A stretch of 43,611 nucleotides of DNA from Microtetraspora fusca. Its GTDB lineage: Bacteria; Actinomycetota; Actinomycetes; Streptosporangiales; Streptosporangiaceae. The notes beneath the pieces were generated by a model. That model worked only from the letters and a program-made list of their open reading frames with translations, had not been told where the DNA came from and made no database searches. Position numbers and translations under genes: made by a program. This document shows positions 26,779 to 34,056 of the stretch, in pieces; the first letter of the stretch is position 1; each line of letters starts with the position of its first letter. The stretch is from assembly GCF_001570365.1 (NCBI RefSeq), contig NZ_BBYK01000086.1:1-43611 (forward strand), in the 5' to 3' direction.

Positions 26779-27288
26779 GTGATCAGTGACGTGACGGTGT
26801 TCCCGGCCTCTCTGAACGACGGGGATGTGGTGGGCGAGATCCACGCGGAGTCGTGGAAGTCGGCCTACGCAGGCTTCTTCTCTCCGGAGTTCTTCGCAGA
26901 GGCGGTGCGGCAGCGCCGTCACAAATGGCATGACGTGCTCGCCGACAGCAAGGGGACGATCATGCTAGCCGCCCTGAACGGGCGACCATTGGCCTTCTCC
27001 TACTTCGGATCCTCGGCCGAGCGGCCGGAGGCGGCGGAGATCTTCGGCTTCTACGGCCACCCGGACGGCTGGGGAAGCGGTGTCGCGCGCGTCCTGATGA
27101 CCGCTTCCCTGCAGAGGATGCGCGAGGACGGCGCCAGGCGGGTCCATCTGTGGACGCTACGGGACACGCCTCAGTCCCGCCGCTTCTATGTCAAGTGCGG
27201 CTTCACGGAGTCAGGCGTGGTCCGCGACCACGACTACGGCGACGGCAACCCGATCGAGCAGGTCGAGTACGAGCTGATCCTCCGCTGA
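26779..27288 (+). CDS. GNAT-family N-acetyltransferase
   Basis: A 169-residue GNAT protein. The acetyl-CoA loop is GHPDGWGSGVARVLMTASLQRMREDGARRVHLWTL, followed by the motif-B segment DTPQSRRFYVKCGFTESG, both typical of the family. The N-terminal EIHAESWKSAYAGFF is found in acetyltransferases close to RimI-like and antibiotic- or amine-modifying types. The start is GTG at 26779 without a ribosome binding site but with a -10-like TAGGGT in leaderless position. It stands alone between the TetR gene and the AT-rich gap at 27.3-27.7 kb. The acceptor substrate is unknown. Confidence 0.88.
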   Translation: MISDVTVFPASLNDGDVVGEIHAESWKSAYAGFFSPEFFAEAVRQRRHKWHDVLADSKGTIMLAALNGRPLAFSYFGSSAERPEAAEIFGFYGHPDGWGSGVARVLMTASLQRMREDGARRVHLWTLRDTPQSRRFYVKCGFTESGVVRDHDYGDGNPIEQVEYELILR

Positions 27289-27705
27289 CAGCTCCAGCGT
27301 TTCCCCTTCTCGGTCGCCCCGAAGCGGCCCGTTTCCTTACCGCCCGCACGCTTGCGCTTTCACGTCGAAATTTCCGGCCGAATTCAGCCATTCGTATGGC
27401 GGTGCCCGATTCCCCGAATGCGTACGCGGGAACCACGACGCGACGCCGTGGGGGGAATACCTGGGGCGCGAGCGGTAGACCGACCGCGCACCGGGGACGC
27501 GACTCGCCCTCGGCAAGGGACTCCCTACTAGCCCTCGACCGGCCCGCAATCGCCGCCGAATCAACACGGCGTATAATTTGAATTAAAGAAATATACCCCC
27601 GCCGAAAACCACTCCCCCGCCGAAAACGGCCGGGACGTCGAAAACGAAGGGGGTGCCGGCGAAGAAAGCACGCCGCATGCCGTCCGGGAAAAGGTCGGAG
27701 AAACC
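27289..27705 (+). other. Intergenic region with AT-rich promoter-like patch
   Basis: 417 bases upstream of the EF-Tu-domain-like gene. Most of it is GC-rich without a convincing gene. A distinctly AT-rich patch at about 27570-27595 contains a perfect TATAAT at 27572-27577, unusual for this DNA. It would give a leader of about 120 bases. The leader holds several GCCGAAAAC/TCGAAAAC-type short repeats (27600-27645). No good -35 box is seen. Confidence 0.4.
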
Positions 27706-28053
27706 ATGAGGAGATACAAGGTCAGAACATTGATAACGCTGCTGCGTACGGAGGAGGGGGGACTGAAACACGAATTACCCAGCCCCACGCAGTCACTGGT
27801 GGTCCACGTACGCCGCCGCGAAGGGACCAAGATCCGTAGCCGCCTGTTCGAAACGGCGATCACGACCGACGACGACGAGCCGTTGATCCCCGGCGACAAG
27901 GATCGCTTGGTCACCATCCTCGTGACGGACGACAAGGCGAGCGAATATCTCCAGCCGGGTCAGCGATTCGACCTCTGGCCCGAACATGATCTGGGAGCCG
28001 GGTTCGGGAAGAACGTCGGGACGGGCATCGTCTCCCGGCGCGTGTTCGTCTGA
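27706..28053 (+). CDS. Stand-alone EF-Tu domain III-like protein
   Basis: A 115-residue protein whose layout follows domain III of elongation factor Tu. VRTLITLLRTEEGGLKHE corresponds to the VYVLTKEEGGRHTPF strand pair, PLIPGDKDRLVTILVT to MPGDNVKMTVELI, and the end NVGTGIVSRRVFV to RTVGAGVVTKI. There is no GTPase domain and no domain II, so it cannot be a working elongation factor. It is a beta-barrel domain used alone, perhaps binding RNA or a protein partner. The ATG at 27706 has GGAG about 5 bases upstream. It precedes the archease gene in the same direction with a 68-base gap, so they may be co-transcribed. The alignment is from memory of EF-Tu. Confidence 0.7.
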   Translation: MRRYKVRTLITLLRTEEGGLKHELPSPTQSLVVHVRRREGTKIRSRLFETAITTDDDEPLIPGDKDRLVTILVTDDKASEYLQPGQRFDLWPEHDLGAGFGKNVGTGIVSRRVFV

Positions 28054-28121
28054 TCCGCGGAGTCTCGTATCCACGAATCATGCCCGACGGCGCCGGGCCG
28101 GCCGAAGAAGGGGTGGACAGC

Positions 28122-28547
28122 GTGAGCAGTGGGCACCGGGTGGTCCCGCACACAGCCGGCATCGCGCTGGAGGCGTGGGCGGACGGCCGGGAGGAGTGCC
28201 TGGCCGAAGCGGCACGGGCAATGGTGGAGACCTTCGCCGATGTCGGTGACGCGGTGCCGGACCGCTGCGACACCATCGCCCTGGCCGAGGAGACCGACGA
28301 AGAGCTTCTCATCGCACTGCTGGACGAGGTCGTCCGCGAGGTTGAGAGGTCCGGCCGGGTGGCGGTGGACGTGTCGATCGACGAGCGGACGGGCGCCACC
28401 GAGGGGCAGGTCGAGATGCGGCTGGCGACCGTCCCGATGGAGAGGGTCGTCCGAGCCGGCGCGTCACCCGCGCCGATCAGCAGCGAGGGCCTGCGGTTCG
28501 GCCGCGAGGCCGGGATGTGGCACGCCCACGTCGTGATCGGCCTCTGA
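28122..28547 (+). CDS. Archease-family protein with altered metal-site residues
   Basis: A 141-residue archease. The family opens with H-x-x-x-x-H-T-A-D-[IV]; here it is HRVVPHTAGIALEAWADGREECLAEAARAMVETFADV, so the expected Asp is Gly13. The family's C-terminal W-x-x-x-V-x-x-D-[VIL] pattern is also present as MWHAHVVIGL, where Asp is replaced by Gly140. Archease activates the RtcB RNA ligase for tRNA splicing or RNA repair, and acidic residues bind its metal. With both replaced, this copy may have lost that function or changed it. I chose the GTG at 28122 because AAGAAGGGG precedes it and the family motif follows at once; an ATG at 28080 adds 14 unconserved residues. No rtcB is in the window. 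Confidence 0.75.
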   Translation: MSSGHRVVPHTAGIALEAWADGREECLAEAARAMVETFADVGDAVPDRCDTIALAEETDEELLIALLDEVVREVERSGRVAVDVSIDERTGATEGQVEMRLATVPMERVVRAGASPAPISSEGLRFGREAGMWHAHVVIGL

Positions 28548-28561
28548 TCGCGGAAGCCGTT

Positions 28562-28586
28562 CCGTCTGCTCCGGGGAGGCGGACGG
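28562..28586. terminator. Hairpin between convergent archease and GlxA-type genes
   Basis: CCGTCTGC (28562-28569) pairs with GCGGACGG (28579-28586) through one G-T pair, with a 9-base loop. It lies just after the archease stop and before the convergent regulator's 3' end. Confidence 0.5.
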
Positions 28587-28642
28587 CGGCGATCGTCGCG
28601 ATCGGAGACGCGGCGGTGACCGCGAGGGCGTCGCGGCAGTGG

Positions 28643-29557
28643 TCAGAAGAGCACTCTGGCGCGGAGGCGGCGCAGCATCCGGGCATCCTCGAAGCCGACC
28701 TCTCTGGCCGCGGTTTCCACCGTCATGCCACGGCTGACCAGGTGCTCCGCGCGTTCCAGCCGTAGCGTCTGCTGGTAGCGCAGCGGGGTGAGCCCACCGG
28801 CGGCGCGGGTGAACAGCCGGGTCAGGGTGCGTTCACTCACGCCGGCGGAGGCGGCCAGGTAGGCGAGCGGCAGCGGCTCGGTGTACCGCGCGTCGATGAG
28901 GTCCTGTACGCGGTGGACGGTGTCGTCCAGGTGGGAGCGGTGCCGCAGCATGGCACTGGCCTGCGGCTCGTGGCCGTTGCGGCGGGCGTAGACGACCATG
29001 GCCCTCGCCACCTGGGCGGCGAGGGCCGGGCCATGCCTGACGGCCAGCAGGTGTAGCGCCAGGTCGATGCCGCTCGCGATGCCCGCCGAGGTCACCACCC
29101 CGTCGTCGGCGGTGAACAGCACGTCCCGCATCACGATCGCCCGGGGATGCCGGGCCGCCAACTCGTCCTGGAGTTCGTGGTGCGTGGTGCACCGGCGCCC
29201 GTCCAGCAGCCCCGCCTGGCCCAGCGCCTCCGCCCCGGCGCAGACGCTGGCGACGGTGCCGCCGACGGCGTGGTGCGCCCGCAACCGCTCCAGCGCGGCC
29301 GGACTCAGTTCCGGCCCGCCACGGAGTGTGGGCGCCCGCCAGCCCGGCACCACGACCAGATCGTCGGGGCCCGGCTCCGGCCACTCGGTGTCCGCGATCA
29401 GCGGCAGGCCCTGCGCGCTGGGCACCTGCTCCTGCTCGGCGACATAACTGAGCAGGTAGGGCTGCCCGAAGTCCGCCGCCGTACCGAAGGCCTGGGCCGG
29501 CCCGGCCAGGTCGAGCAGGTGGACACCGGGCAGCAGGACGAAGACGACACGGCTCAC
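28643..29557 (-). CDS. GlxA-type transcriptional regulator (DJ-1/PfpI plus AraC HTH)
   Basis: A 304-residue regulator. Its first half is a DJ-1/PfpI-like domain (VVFVLLPGVHLLDLAGPAQAF, DDLVVVPGW, and the elbow cysteine in TVASVCAGAEALGQAGLLDGRR). The second half is an AraC-type double HTH (LPLAYLAASAGVSERTLTRLFTRAAGGLTPLRYQQTLRLERAEHLV). The end ARMLRRLRARVLF is shorter than in many family members. The GTG at 29557 overlaps the stop of the upstream cysteine hydrolase, so the two are translated together. The 10-bp direct repeats at 30130-30169 in the operon's promoter would suit an AraC-type activator. The ligand is unknown. Confidence 0.92.
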   Translation of the reverse strand: MSRVVFVLLPGVHLLDLAGPAQAFGTAADFGQPYLLSYVAEQEQVPSAQGLPLIADTEWPEPGPDDLVVVPGWRAPTLRGGPELSPAALERLRAHHAVGGTVASVCAGAEALGQAGLLDGRRCTTHHELQDELAARHPRAIVMRDVLFTADDGVVTSAGIASGIDLALHLLAVRHGPALAAQVARAMVVYARRNGHEPQASAMLRHRSHLDDTVHRVQDLIDARYTEPLPLAYLAASAGVSERTLTRLFTRAAGGLTPLRYQQTLRLERAEHLVSRGMTVETAAREVGFEDARMLRRLRARVLF

Positions 29558-30105
29558 GCGTCGGATGCTCCCAGCTCCGCCTCCAGTTCGGCCACCGTGG
29601 CGATCCGGGCGAACCGGTCGCGGAGGACCGCCTCCGTACGCTCGATGATCGCGTCGGCGCCGAGGTCACCGATCGGGTTCGTCGTGGTGGCGTCGGTGAC
29701 GAAGACCATCCGGTAGCCGAGGTCGCTGCCCACACGGGTGGTGGTCTCCACACACTGCTCCGTGCGGATCCCGCAGACCAGCAGTTCGCGTACGCCCGCC
29801 CCGGTCAGCAGCTGTTGCAGGTTGGTGGTGGTGAAGGCGTTGTGGGAGGTCTTGCGCAGCACCGGCTCGCCGGGCCGCGGCCGCTCCAGCTCGTCGAGCA
29901 GGCGCACGTGCCCCAGGGCCGGGTCGAACACGTCCCCGCTGCCGGGTTCCACGTGCAGCACCCAGACCACCAGGTCGCCGTTGGCGCGGGCGAGGCGGAC
30001 CAGCCGGTTGACCGGATCCGCGATCTTGGGGTTGGCGATCTGCTCCCACAGCGGGCGGGCACGGAAGGACTCCTGGACATCGATCACGATCAGCGCTCGG
30101 TTCAT
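29554..30105 (-). CDS. Isochorismatase-like cysteine hydrolase
   Basis: A 183-residue cysteine hydrolase of the isochorismatase/nicotinamidase fold. The triad is visible as D9 in LIVIDVQESF, K85 in VLRKTSHNAF and the nucleophile C118 in CGIRTEQCVETTTRVG. Members cleave amides such as nicotinamide or N-carbamoyl compounds, or vinyl ethers such as isochorismate. The ATG at 30105 has a short GAGGG just upstream. It is the first gene of a two-gene operon with the GlxA-type regulator. The DJ-1-like sensor domain of that regulator may bind a substrate or product of this enzyme; that is inference. The exact substrate is unclear. Confidence 0.9.
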   Translation of the reverse strand: MNRALIVIDVQESFRARPLWEQIANPKIADPVNRLVRLARANGDLVVWVLHVEPGSGDVFDPALGHVRLLDELERPRPGEPVLRKTSHNAFTTTNLQQLLTGAGVRELLVCGIRTEQCVETTTRVGSDLGYRMVFVTDATTTNPIGDLGADAIIERTEAVLRDRFARIATVAELEAELGASDA

Positions 30106-30129
30106 GTCCCTCATTCTGACCAGGGACGA

Positions 30130-30169
30130 TACCGGAACGGCAGGCCCGATCTGGCCCCGTACCGGAACG
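30130..30169. promoter_or_regulatory. Direct repeat TACCGGAACG, 30-bp period
   Basis: TACCGGAACG occurs at 30130-30139 and 30160-30169, exactly 30 bp apart (about three helical turns), 25-64 bp upstream of the cysteine hydrolase ATG. Phased direct repeats are the usual binding pattern of AraC-family activators, such as the GlxA-type regulator of this operon. Confidence 0.45.
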
Positions 30170-30307
30170 ATCCGGTCATCGGCGCCCCCGGCCCACACCA
30201 TAGGGCGGCGTTCCGGGAAGGGACCAGGAAAACCGGAGCTCCTCATAGCGGGGCGCTTTTCCGGCTGGGGCGCGGGGCTTCCCAGATAGGACGTCCCGCG
30301 CTCGGGC

Positions 30308-31111
30308 TCACCAGATCGCGTGGAAGTGGTGGACCGGGCCGCGGCCGTGGCCGACGCCCAGAGTGTCGGCGGCGCGCAGCGCGCCGGTCAGGTACTCCTT
30401 GGCCGCGCGGACGGCGGCGAGCCAGTCCGCATGACGCGGCCGCAGCGCCGCGATCGCCGAGGACAGGGTGCAGCCGGTGCCGTGGGTGTTGCGGGTCGCG
30501 ACGCGCGGCGCGGAGATCTCGATCACGCCGTCCCCCTCGCTGAAGACGTCCACGCAGACGTCGCCGTCGAGATGACCGCCCTTGAGCAGCACCCGCCGCG
30601 CCCCCAGCGCGTGCAGCCGCTTGACCTGCTCGCGCATCTCCTCGACGCCGGCCGCCTGGGGCTCGTCCAGCAGATCCGCCGCCTCGGGCAGGTTCGGCGT
30701 GATCAGGTCGACCCGGGGCAGGAGCTCCTCGCGCAGCGCGGCCACCGCGTCCTGTGCCAGCAGCCGGTCGCCGCTCTTGGCCACCATCACCGGGTCGAGC
30801 ACCACGTACGGAGGCGAGAACCGGTCCAGCGCCGCCGCCACCGCCCGGACGACCGCGGCCTCCCCCAGCATGCCGATCTTCACCGCGTCCGCCGGGACGT
30901 CGGTCAGCAGAGTGTCCAACTGGGAGTCGACGAACGCGGCGGGCACCTCGAGGATCTCGCGTACGCCGGTGGTCGTCTGCGCGACCAGGCCGGTGACCAC
31001 CGCCATGCCGTAGCCGCCGAGCGCGGAGAAGGTCTTCAGGTCGGCCTGGATACCCGCGCCGCCGCTGGGGTCGGTACCTGCGATCGACAACACCTTGGGG
31101 ATGGCAGTCAA
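30308..31111 (-). CDS. thiD: Hydroxymethylpyrimidine/phosphomethylpyrimidine kinase
   Basis: A 267-residue ThiD of the ribokinase superfamily. It phosphorylates hydroxymethylpyrimidine and its monophosphate for thiamine synthesis in the cytoplasm. Diagnostic segments are VLSIAGTDPSGGAGIQADLKTFSALGGYGMAVVTGLVAQTT, VLDPVMVAKSG, ITPNLPEAADLL, and the anion-hole/catalytic region NTHGTGCTLSSAIA. The start is the TTG at 31111. The GAAGGGA at the 3' edge of the TPP riboswitch lies 8 bases upstream and acts as its ribosome binding site, so ligand binding should block translation. No ATG or GTG fits. No other thi gene is in the window. Confidence 0.93.
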   Translation of the reverse strand: MTAIPKVLSIAGTDPSGGAGIQADLKTFSALGGYGMAVVTGLVAQTTTGVREILEVPAAFVDSQLDTLLTDVPADAVKIGMLGEAAVVRAVAAALDRFSPPYVVLDPVMVAKSGDRLLAQDAVAALREELLPRVDLITPNLPEAADLLDEPQAAGVEEMREQVKRLHALGARRVLLKGGHLDGDVCVDVFSEGDGVIEISAPRVATRNTHGTGCTLSSAIAALRPRHADWLAAVRAAKEYLTGALRAADTLGVGHGRGPVHHFHAIW

Positions 31112-31119
31112 CGATGACG

Positions 31120-31190
31120 TCCCTTCGCTAGTGCGAACTAGATCAGGTTCGACGGGTGTGATCTCAGCCCGATCCCCGGGCACCCCGCGT
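31120..31190 (-). promoter_or_regulatory. TPP (thiamine pyrophosphate) riboswitch
   Basis: Read leftward, the leader contains GGGGTGCCC, GGCTGAGATCACACCC, GAACCTGATCTAG and the closing CTAGCGAAGGGA. These are the conserved blocks of the THI-box aptamer in the right order. The last block overlaps the ribosome binding site of thiD, which indicates translational control by thiamine pyrophosphate. Confidence 0.92.
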
Positions 31191-31336
31191 CGCGAGCAAC
31201 CGTAACAGAGCGCCGAGCGGGGTCGATCTTCGCCCCTGACGCCGCGGGCGCGGTGGATCGGCCGCCCGCCCATCCCCCGGCAAGCGAGGCGCGGAACCCC
31301 GCCGCCGGGACGGCCGGGGCCCGTAGCGGCGGTGCG

Positions 31337-31864
31337 TCAGAGCCGGGAGCCCGCCGCGATCTCAGCCCTCCATCGGCGGACGGCCCTGCTGGAGCGCAGG
31401 TGGACGACGGTGAGATCGGGATGCCGGACCACGCGCTCGGCCGTCTCGCGTCTCCTGCGTTCGTACTGTGACCAGGACCAGCGGATGGGATGTCCGGGGT
31501 CCAGCCAGTCGCTGAAGCCCTCGCGGTTGCCGTTCCACAGCTCGCGCCGCGTCACCGCCCGGACGATCGAGCGCCACACGACGCGCCGCGTCACCGTGAG
31601 CCGGGGCAGGTCAAGCCAGACGACCGTGTCCGCCCGCTGCCACAGCAGATCCCCCAGGTCGTTGTGGTACTGGTCCTCGGTGACCCAGCGCGGTCCCGCC
31701 GAGAACGCCTCCACGTCGGACCGGAACTCCGGCCGCTTGCGCCAGCCCGGTCCGTGGTGCAGGGCGTCGAGCTCGTACTGGGGCGACTCCAGCGTCGCGG
31801 ACAGCGCCGCGGCCAACGTCGTCTTCCCAGATCCGGAGATGCCGGAGATCAACACCCTGTCCAT
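31337..31864 (-). CDS. P-loop NTPase/adenylate kinase-like protein
   Basis: A 175-residue protein with Walker A GISGSGKTT at residues 8-16, followed by ESPQYELDALHHGPGWRKRP and TVVWLDLPRLTVTRRVVWRSIVRAVTRRELWNGNRE. This resembles the adenylate-kinase-like 'DNA topology modulation' (FlaR) proteins, whose real substrate is unproven. The Arg-rich segment after the Walker B-like VVWLDLP is the probable lid. The ATG at 31864 has no strong ribosome binding site. It lies 88 bases downstream of psuG on the same strand and before the thiD riboswitch, so it might be co-transcribed with psuG. Confidence 0.8.
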   Translation of the reverse strand: MDRVLISGISGSGKTTLAAALSATLESPQYELDALHHGPGWRKRPEFRSDVEAFSAGPRWVTEDQYHNDLGDLLWQRADTVVWLDLPRLTVTRRVVWRSIVRAVTRRELWNGNREGFSDWLDPGHPIRWSWSQYERRRRETAERVVRHPDLTVVHLRSSRAVRRWRAEIAAGSRL

Positions 31865-31952
31865 GGCACCTAATCTGGCCTATCCCGCCGCGGCAGGTCC
31901 AATCGCCGCCGCCCGCCCCGGGCTGAGGCGGGGTATCGGCCCGCCGGGCCGG

Positions 31953-32879
31953 CTACGCCCGGGCCGTCTCGGCGGACAGCGCCGCCGCGACCTTGGCGGC
32001 GAGCGCCACATTGCCGCGGTAGACGTCCACGTTGACCTCCAGGCTCCGCCCGCCCGTGTCCCGCTGGATGAAGTCGAGCAGGAACGGCGTCGCGGCGTTG
32101 CCGCCGATCCCCTGCCTGTCGGCCTCCGCCCAGGCGCGTCGCAGCACGTCGTCGAGCACCTCCGGCGGCAGCTGCCGCGACTCGTCGACGGGGTTGGCGA
32201 GCAGGACCGCCTGCCGCAGCCCCAGCTCGTCCCGGGCAGAGATGATCTTCGCGGCCTCCTCGGGAGAGTTCACCGAGTAGTGCAGCTCGTATCCGGAGTC
32301 GGAGACGTAGAAGCCGGGGTAGCGGCGGGTCCCGTACCCGATGACGGGGATGTTCAGCGTCTCGAACCGCTCCAGGGTCGCCCCGATGTCGAGGATCGAC
32401 TTCACACCCGCGCTGATGATCGTGATGGGGGTCACGGCCAGCGTGGTCAGGTCCGCCGACTCGTCGAACGTCTCCGACGCCCCCCGGTGCACGCCGCCGA
32501 GCCCGCCGGTCGCGAAGACCCGCACGCCGACCCGGTCCGCCAGGTACGCGGTCGCCGCGACGGTCGTCCCGCCGTGCCGTCCGAGCCCGGCGACGACCGG
32601 CAGGTCGCGCAGGCTCACCTTGTCGATGTCGTCGGTCTCCGACAGCGTCGCGATCTGCTCGGCGGTCAGCCCGACCGTGGGGACGCCCGCGAAGACGCCG
32701 ATCGTCGCGGGGACGCCGCCCTCCGCCCGGATCCGCTCCTCCGCCTCCAGGGCGACCGCCAGGTTCCGGGGCCGAGGCAGCCCGTGGGTGAAGATCGTGG
32801 ATTCGAGCGCGACGACGGGCGCGCCGGCCTCCAGCGCGCGGGTGACGTCGTCGGAGACGTGGATCGCAAGACGTGACAT
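31953..32879 (-). CDS. psuG: Pseudouridine-5'-phosphate glycosidase
   Basis: A 308-residue PsuG. It splits pseudouridine 5'-phosphate into uracil and ribose 5-phosphate, in the salvage of modified RNA bases. Clear segments are APVVALESTIFTHGLPRPRNLAVA, VPATIGVFAGVPTVGLT, GLGRHGGTTVAATAYLADRVGVRVFATGGLGGVHRGA, DISADLTTL-type sequence (here DESADLTTLA) and the C-terminal GIGGNAATPFLLDFI. The ATG at 32879 lies 8 bases after GAAGG, which is part of a tandem 15-bp duplication. PsuG usually acts with the PfkB kinase PsuK, but no psuK is adjacent; the nearby P-loop gene is of another fold. It is divergent from a LysR gene. Confidence 0.93.
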   Translation of the reverse strand: MSRLAIHVSDDVTRALEAGAPVVALESTIFTHGLPRPRNLAVALEAEERIRAEGGVPATIGVFAGVPTVGLTAEQIATLSETDDIDKVSLRDLPVVAGLGRHGGTTVAATAYLADRVGVRVFATGGLGGVHRGASETFDESADLTTLAVTPITIISAGVKSILDIGATLERFETLNIPVIGYGTRRYPGFYVSDSGYELHYSVNSPEEAAKIISARDELGLRQAVLLANPVDESRQLPPEVLDDVLRRAWAEADRQGIGGNAATPFLLDFIQRDTGGRSLEVNVDVYRGNVALAAKVAAALSAETARA

Positions 32880-32884
32880 ACGTT

Positions 32885-32914
32885 CAGACCTTCTTCGAGC
32901 AGACCTTCTTCGAG
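32885..32914. repeat. Tandem 15-bp duplication spanning the psuG ribosome binding site
   Basis: CAGACCTTCTTCGAG occurs twice back to back (32885-32899 and 32900-32914). On the psuG strand each copy contains GAAGAAGG, so the ribosome binding region is present twice. The copy nearest the ATG is correctly spaced. Confidence 0.8.
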
Positions 32915-33000
32915 CCGCCCACGAAGCGTCACGTGAGCATGGGCTTCCCAGGCTAGAGAGGCATTCGGTCAAGAACCAGAATGAAAAACGCGGTCTGCGA

Positions 33001-33012
33001 TAGCTTCACGCT
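33001..33012 (+). promoter_or_regulatory. Putative leaderless -10 element before LysR gene
   Basis: TAGCTT at 33001-33006 ends six bases before the ATG at 33013. There is no ribosome binding site, so the message is probably leaderless. The -35 box is unclear. Confidence 0.4.
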
Positions 33013-33939
33013 ATGAAGTTCACCCTCCGGCAGGTCGAGGTCTTCCTGGCCGTCGCCGACTGCCTCCACTTCGGCCGCGCCGCGGAGAAGCTGCACATCT
33101 CGCAGCCCACGGTGAGCCAGGAGGTCGCCCGCCTGGAACGGGCCGTCGGCCTCGCCCTCCTCGACCGCAGCCGCCGTACGGTCGCGCTGACCCCGGCGGG
33201 CAGGGTCATGGCGTCCGAGGGCCGCCTGCTCCTCGACCAGGCGGGCTCCCTCATCGGGAAGGTCCTGCTCCACGAGGACTCGAGGATGAACACCGCCCGC
33301 CTCGTCGCGTCGCCGAGCGTGGTGAACCGCCTGCTTCCCGCCGTCATCAGCCAGGCGGAGACCGACCTTCCCACCCTGAAGATCGATGACATGTCCGTCG
33401 AGACCGGCGCCGTCTCCTCGACGCTCGCCGCGGAGCTGGCCGACATCGGCCTGGGGCGCTTCCTCGACGACCTGCCCGGCTTCCGCACGGAGACGATCGC
33501 CGACGAGCCGGTCCACGTCGCGATCAGCCGCGCCCATCCGGCCGCCGGGCTGCCCGCCGTGGCCCTGCGCGACCTTCAGGACGTGCCGCTGCTCCTGTGG
33601 CCGAGGGAGCAGCATCCGAGGTACTACGACTTCATCCTGGCGATGTGCGCCGATCGGGGGCTCGAACCGCACGTGCTCATGAGCCCGCCGAGGATCGTCG
33701 GCTCCCGCCTCTACCTGCTGTCGCAGGGGCGGGCGTTCTCGCTCGTGCCGGGCTCGACGACCGGCCACCTGTCCGGGGACGTCGTCGCCGTCCCCCTTCA
33801 GGAGCGGGCGACGCTTCCCCTGGAGATGCAGTGGCGGTCGGACGACCGGCGACCGCCGCTCCTCGCGCTGCGCGATCTCATCCGCACGAAGGGGGCGGAG
33901 CTGGCGGACCGTACGGGGGTCGGCGAGGCGGCTCCCTGA
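33013..33939 (+). CDS. LysR-family transcriptional regulator
   Basis: A 308-residue LysR regulator. The winged helix FTLRQVEVFLAVADCLHFGRAAEKLHISQPTVSQEVARLERAVGLALLDRSRRTVALTPAG is complete, followed by the effector-binding domain (LADIGLGRFLDDLPGF, ETIADEPVHVAISRAHP). The ATG at 33013 has a -10-like TAGCTT at leaderless spacing. It is divergent from psuG and upstream, in the same direction, of the urease-like genes with a gap of 117 bases. Either could be its target, and the sequence alone does not decide. Confidence 0.93.
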   Translation: MKFTLRQVEVFLAVADCLHFGRAAEKLHISQPTVSQEVARLERAVGLALLDRSRRTVALTPAGRVMASEGRLLLDQAGSLIGKVLLHEDSRMNTARLVASPSVVNRLLPAVISQAETDLPTLKIDDMSVETGAVSSTLAAELADIGLGRFLDDLPGFRTETIADEPVHVAISRAHPAAGLPAVALRDLQDVPLLLWPREQHPRYYDFILAMCADRGLEPHVLMSPPRIVGSRLYLLSQGRAFSLVPGSTTGHLSGDVVAVPLQERATLPLEMQWRSDDRRPPLLALRDLIRTKGAELADRTGVGEAAP

Positions 33940-34056
33940 CGACGAATCCCGGACCTGCCCTCGGCGACAAAACTTGAGTAGGATTCAAATTCCATCGGCC
34001 CGCCGGCCGGTGTCTTCGTGAGGCCGCGCCGCCCCCTATCCGATCCGGAGGAAGAC

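Noticed and set aside
33973-33990. Short inverted repeat TTGA...TCAA before the urease-like operon
   Set aside because: Arms of only four to five bases. It may belong to a promoter or LysR site, but the signal is too weak to call.
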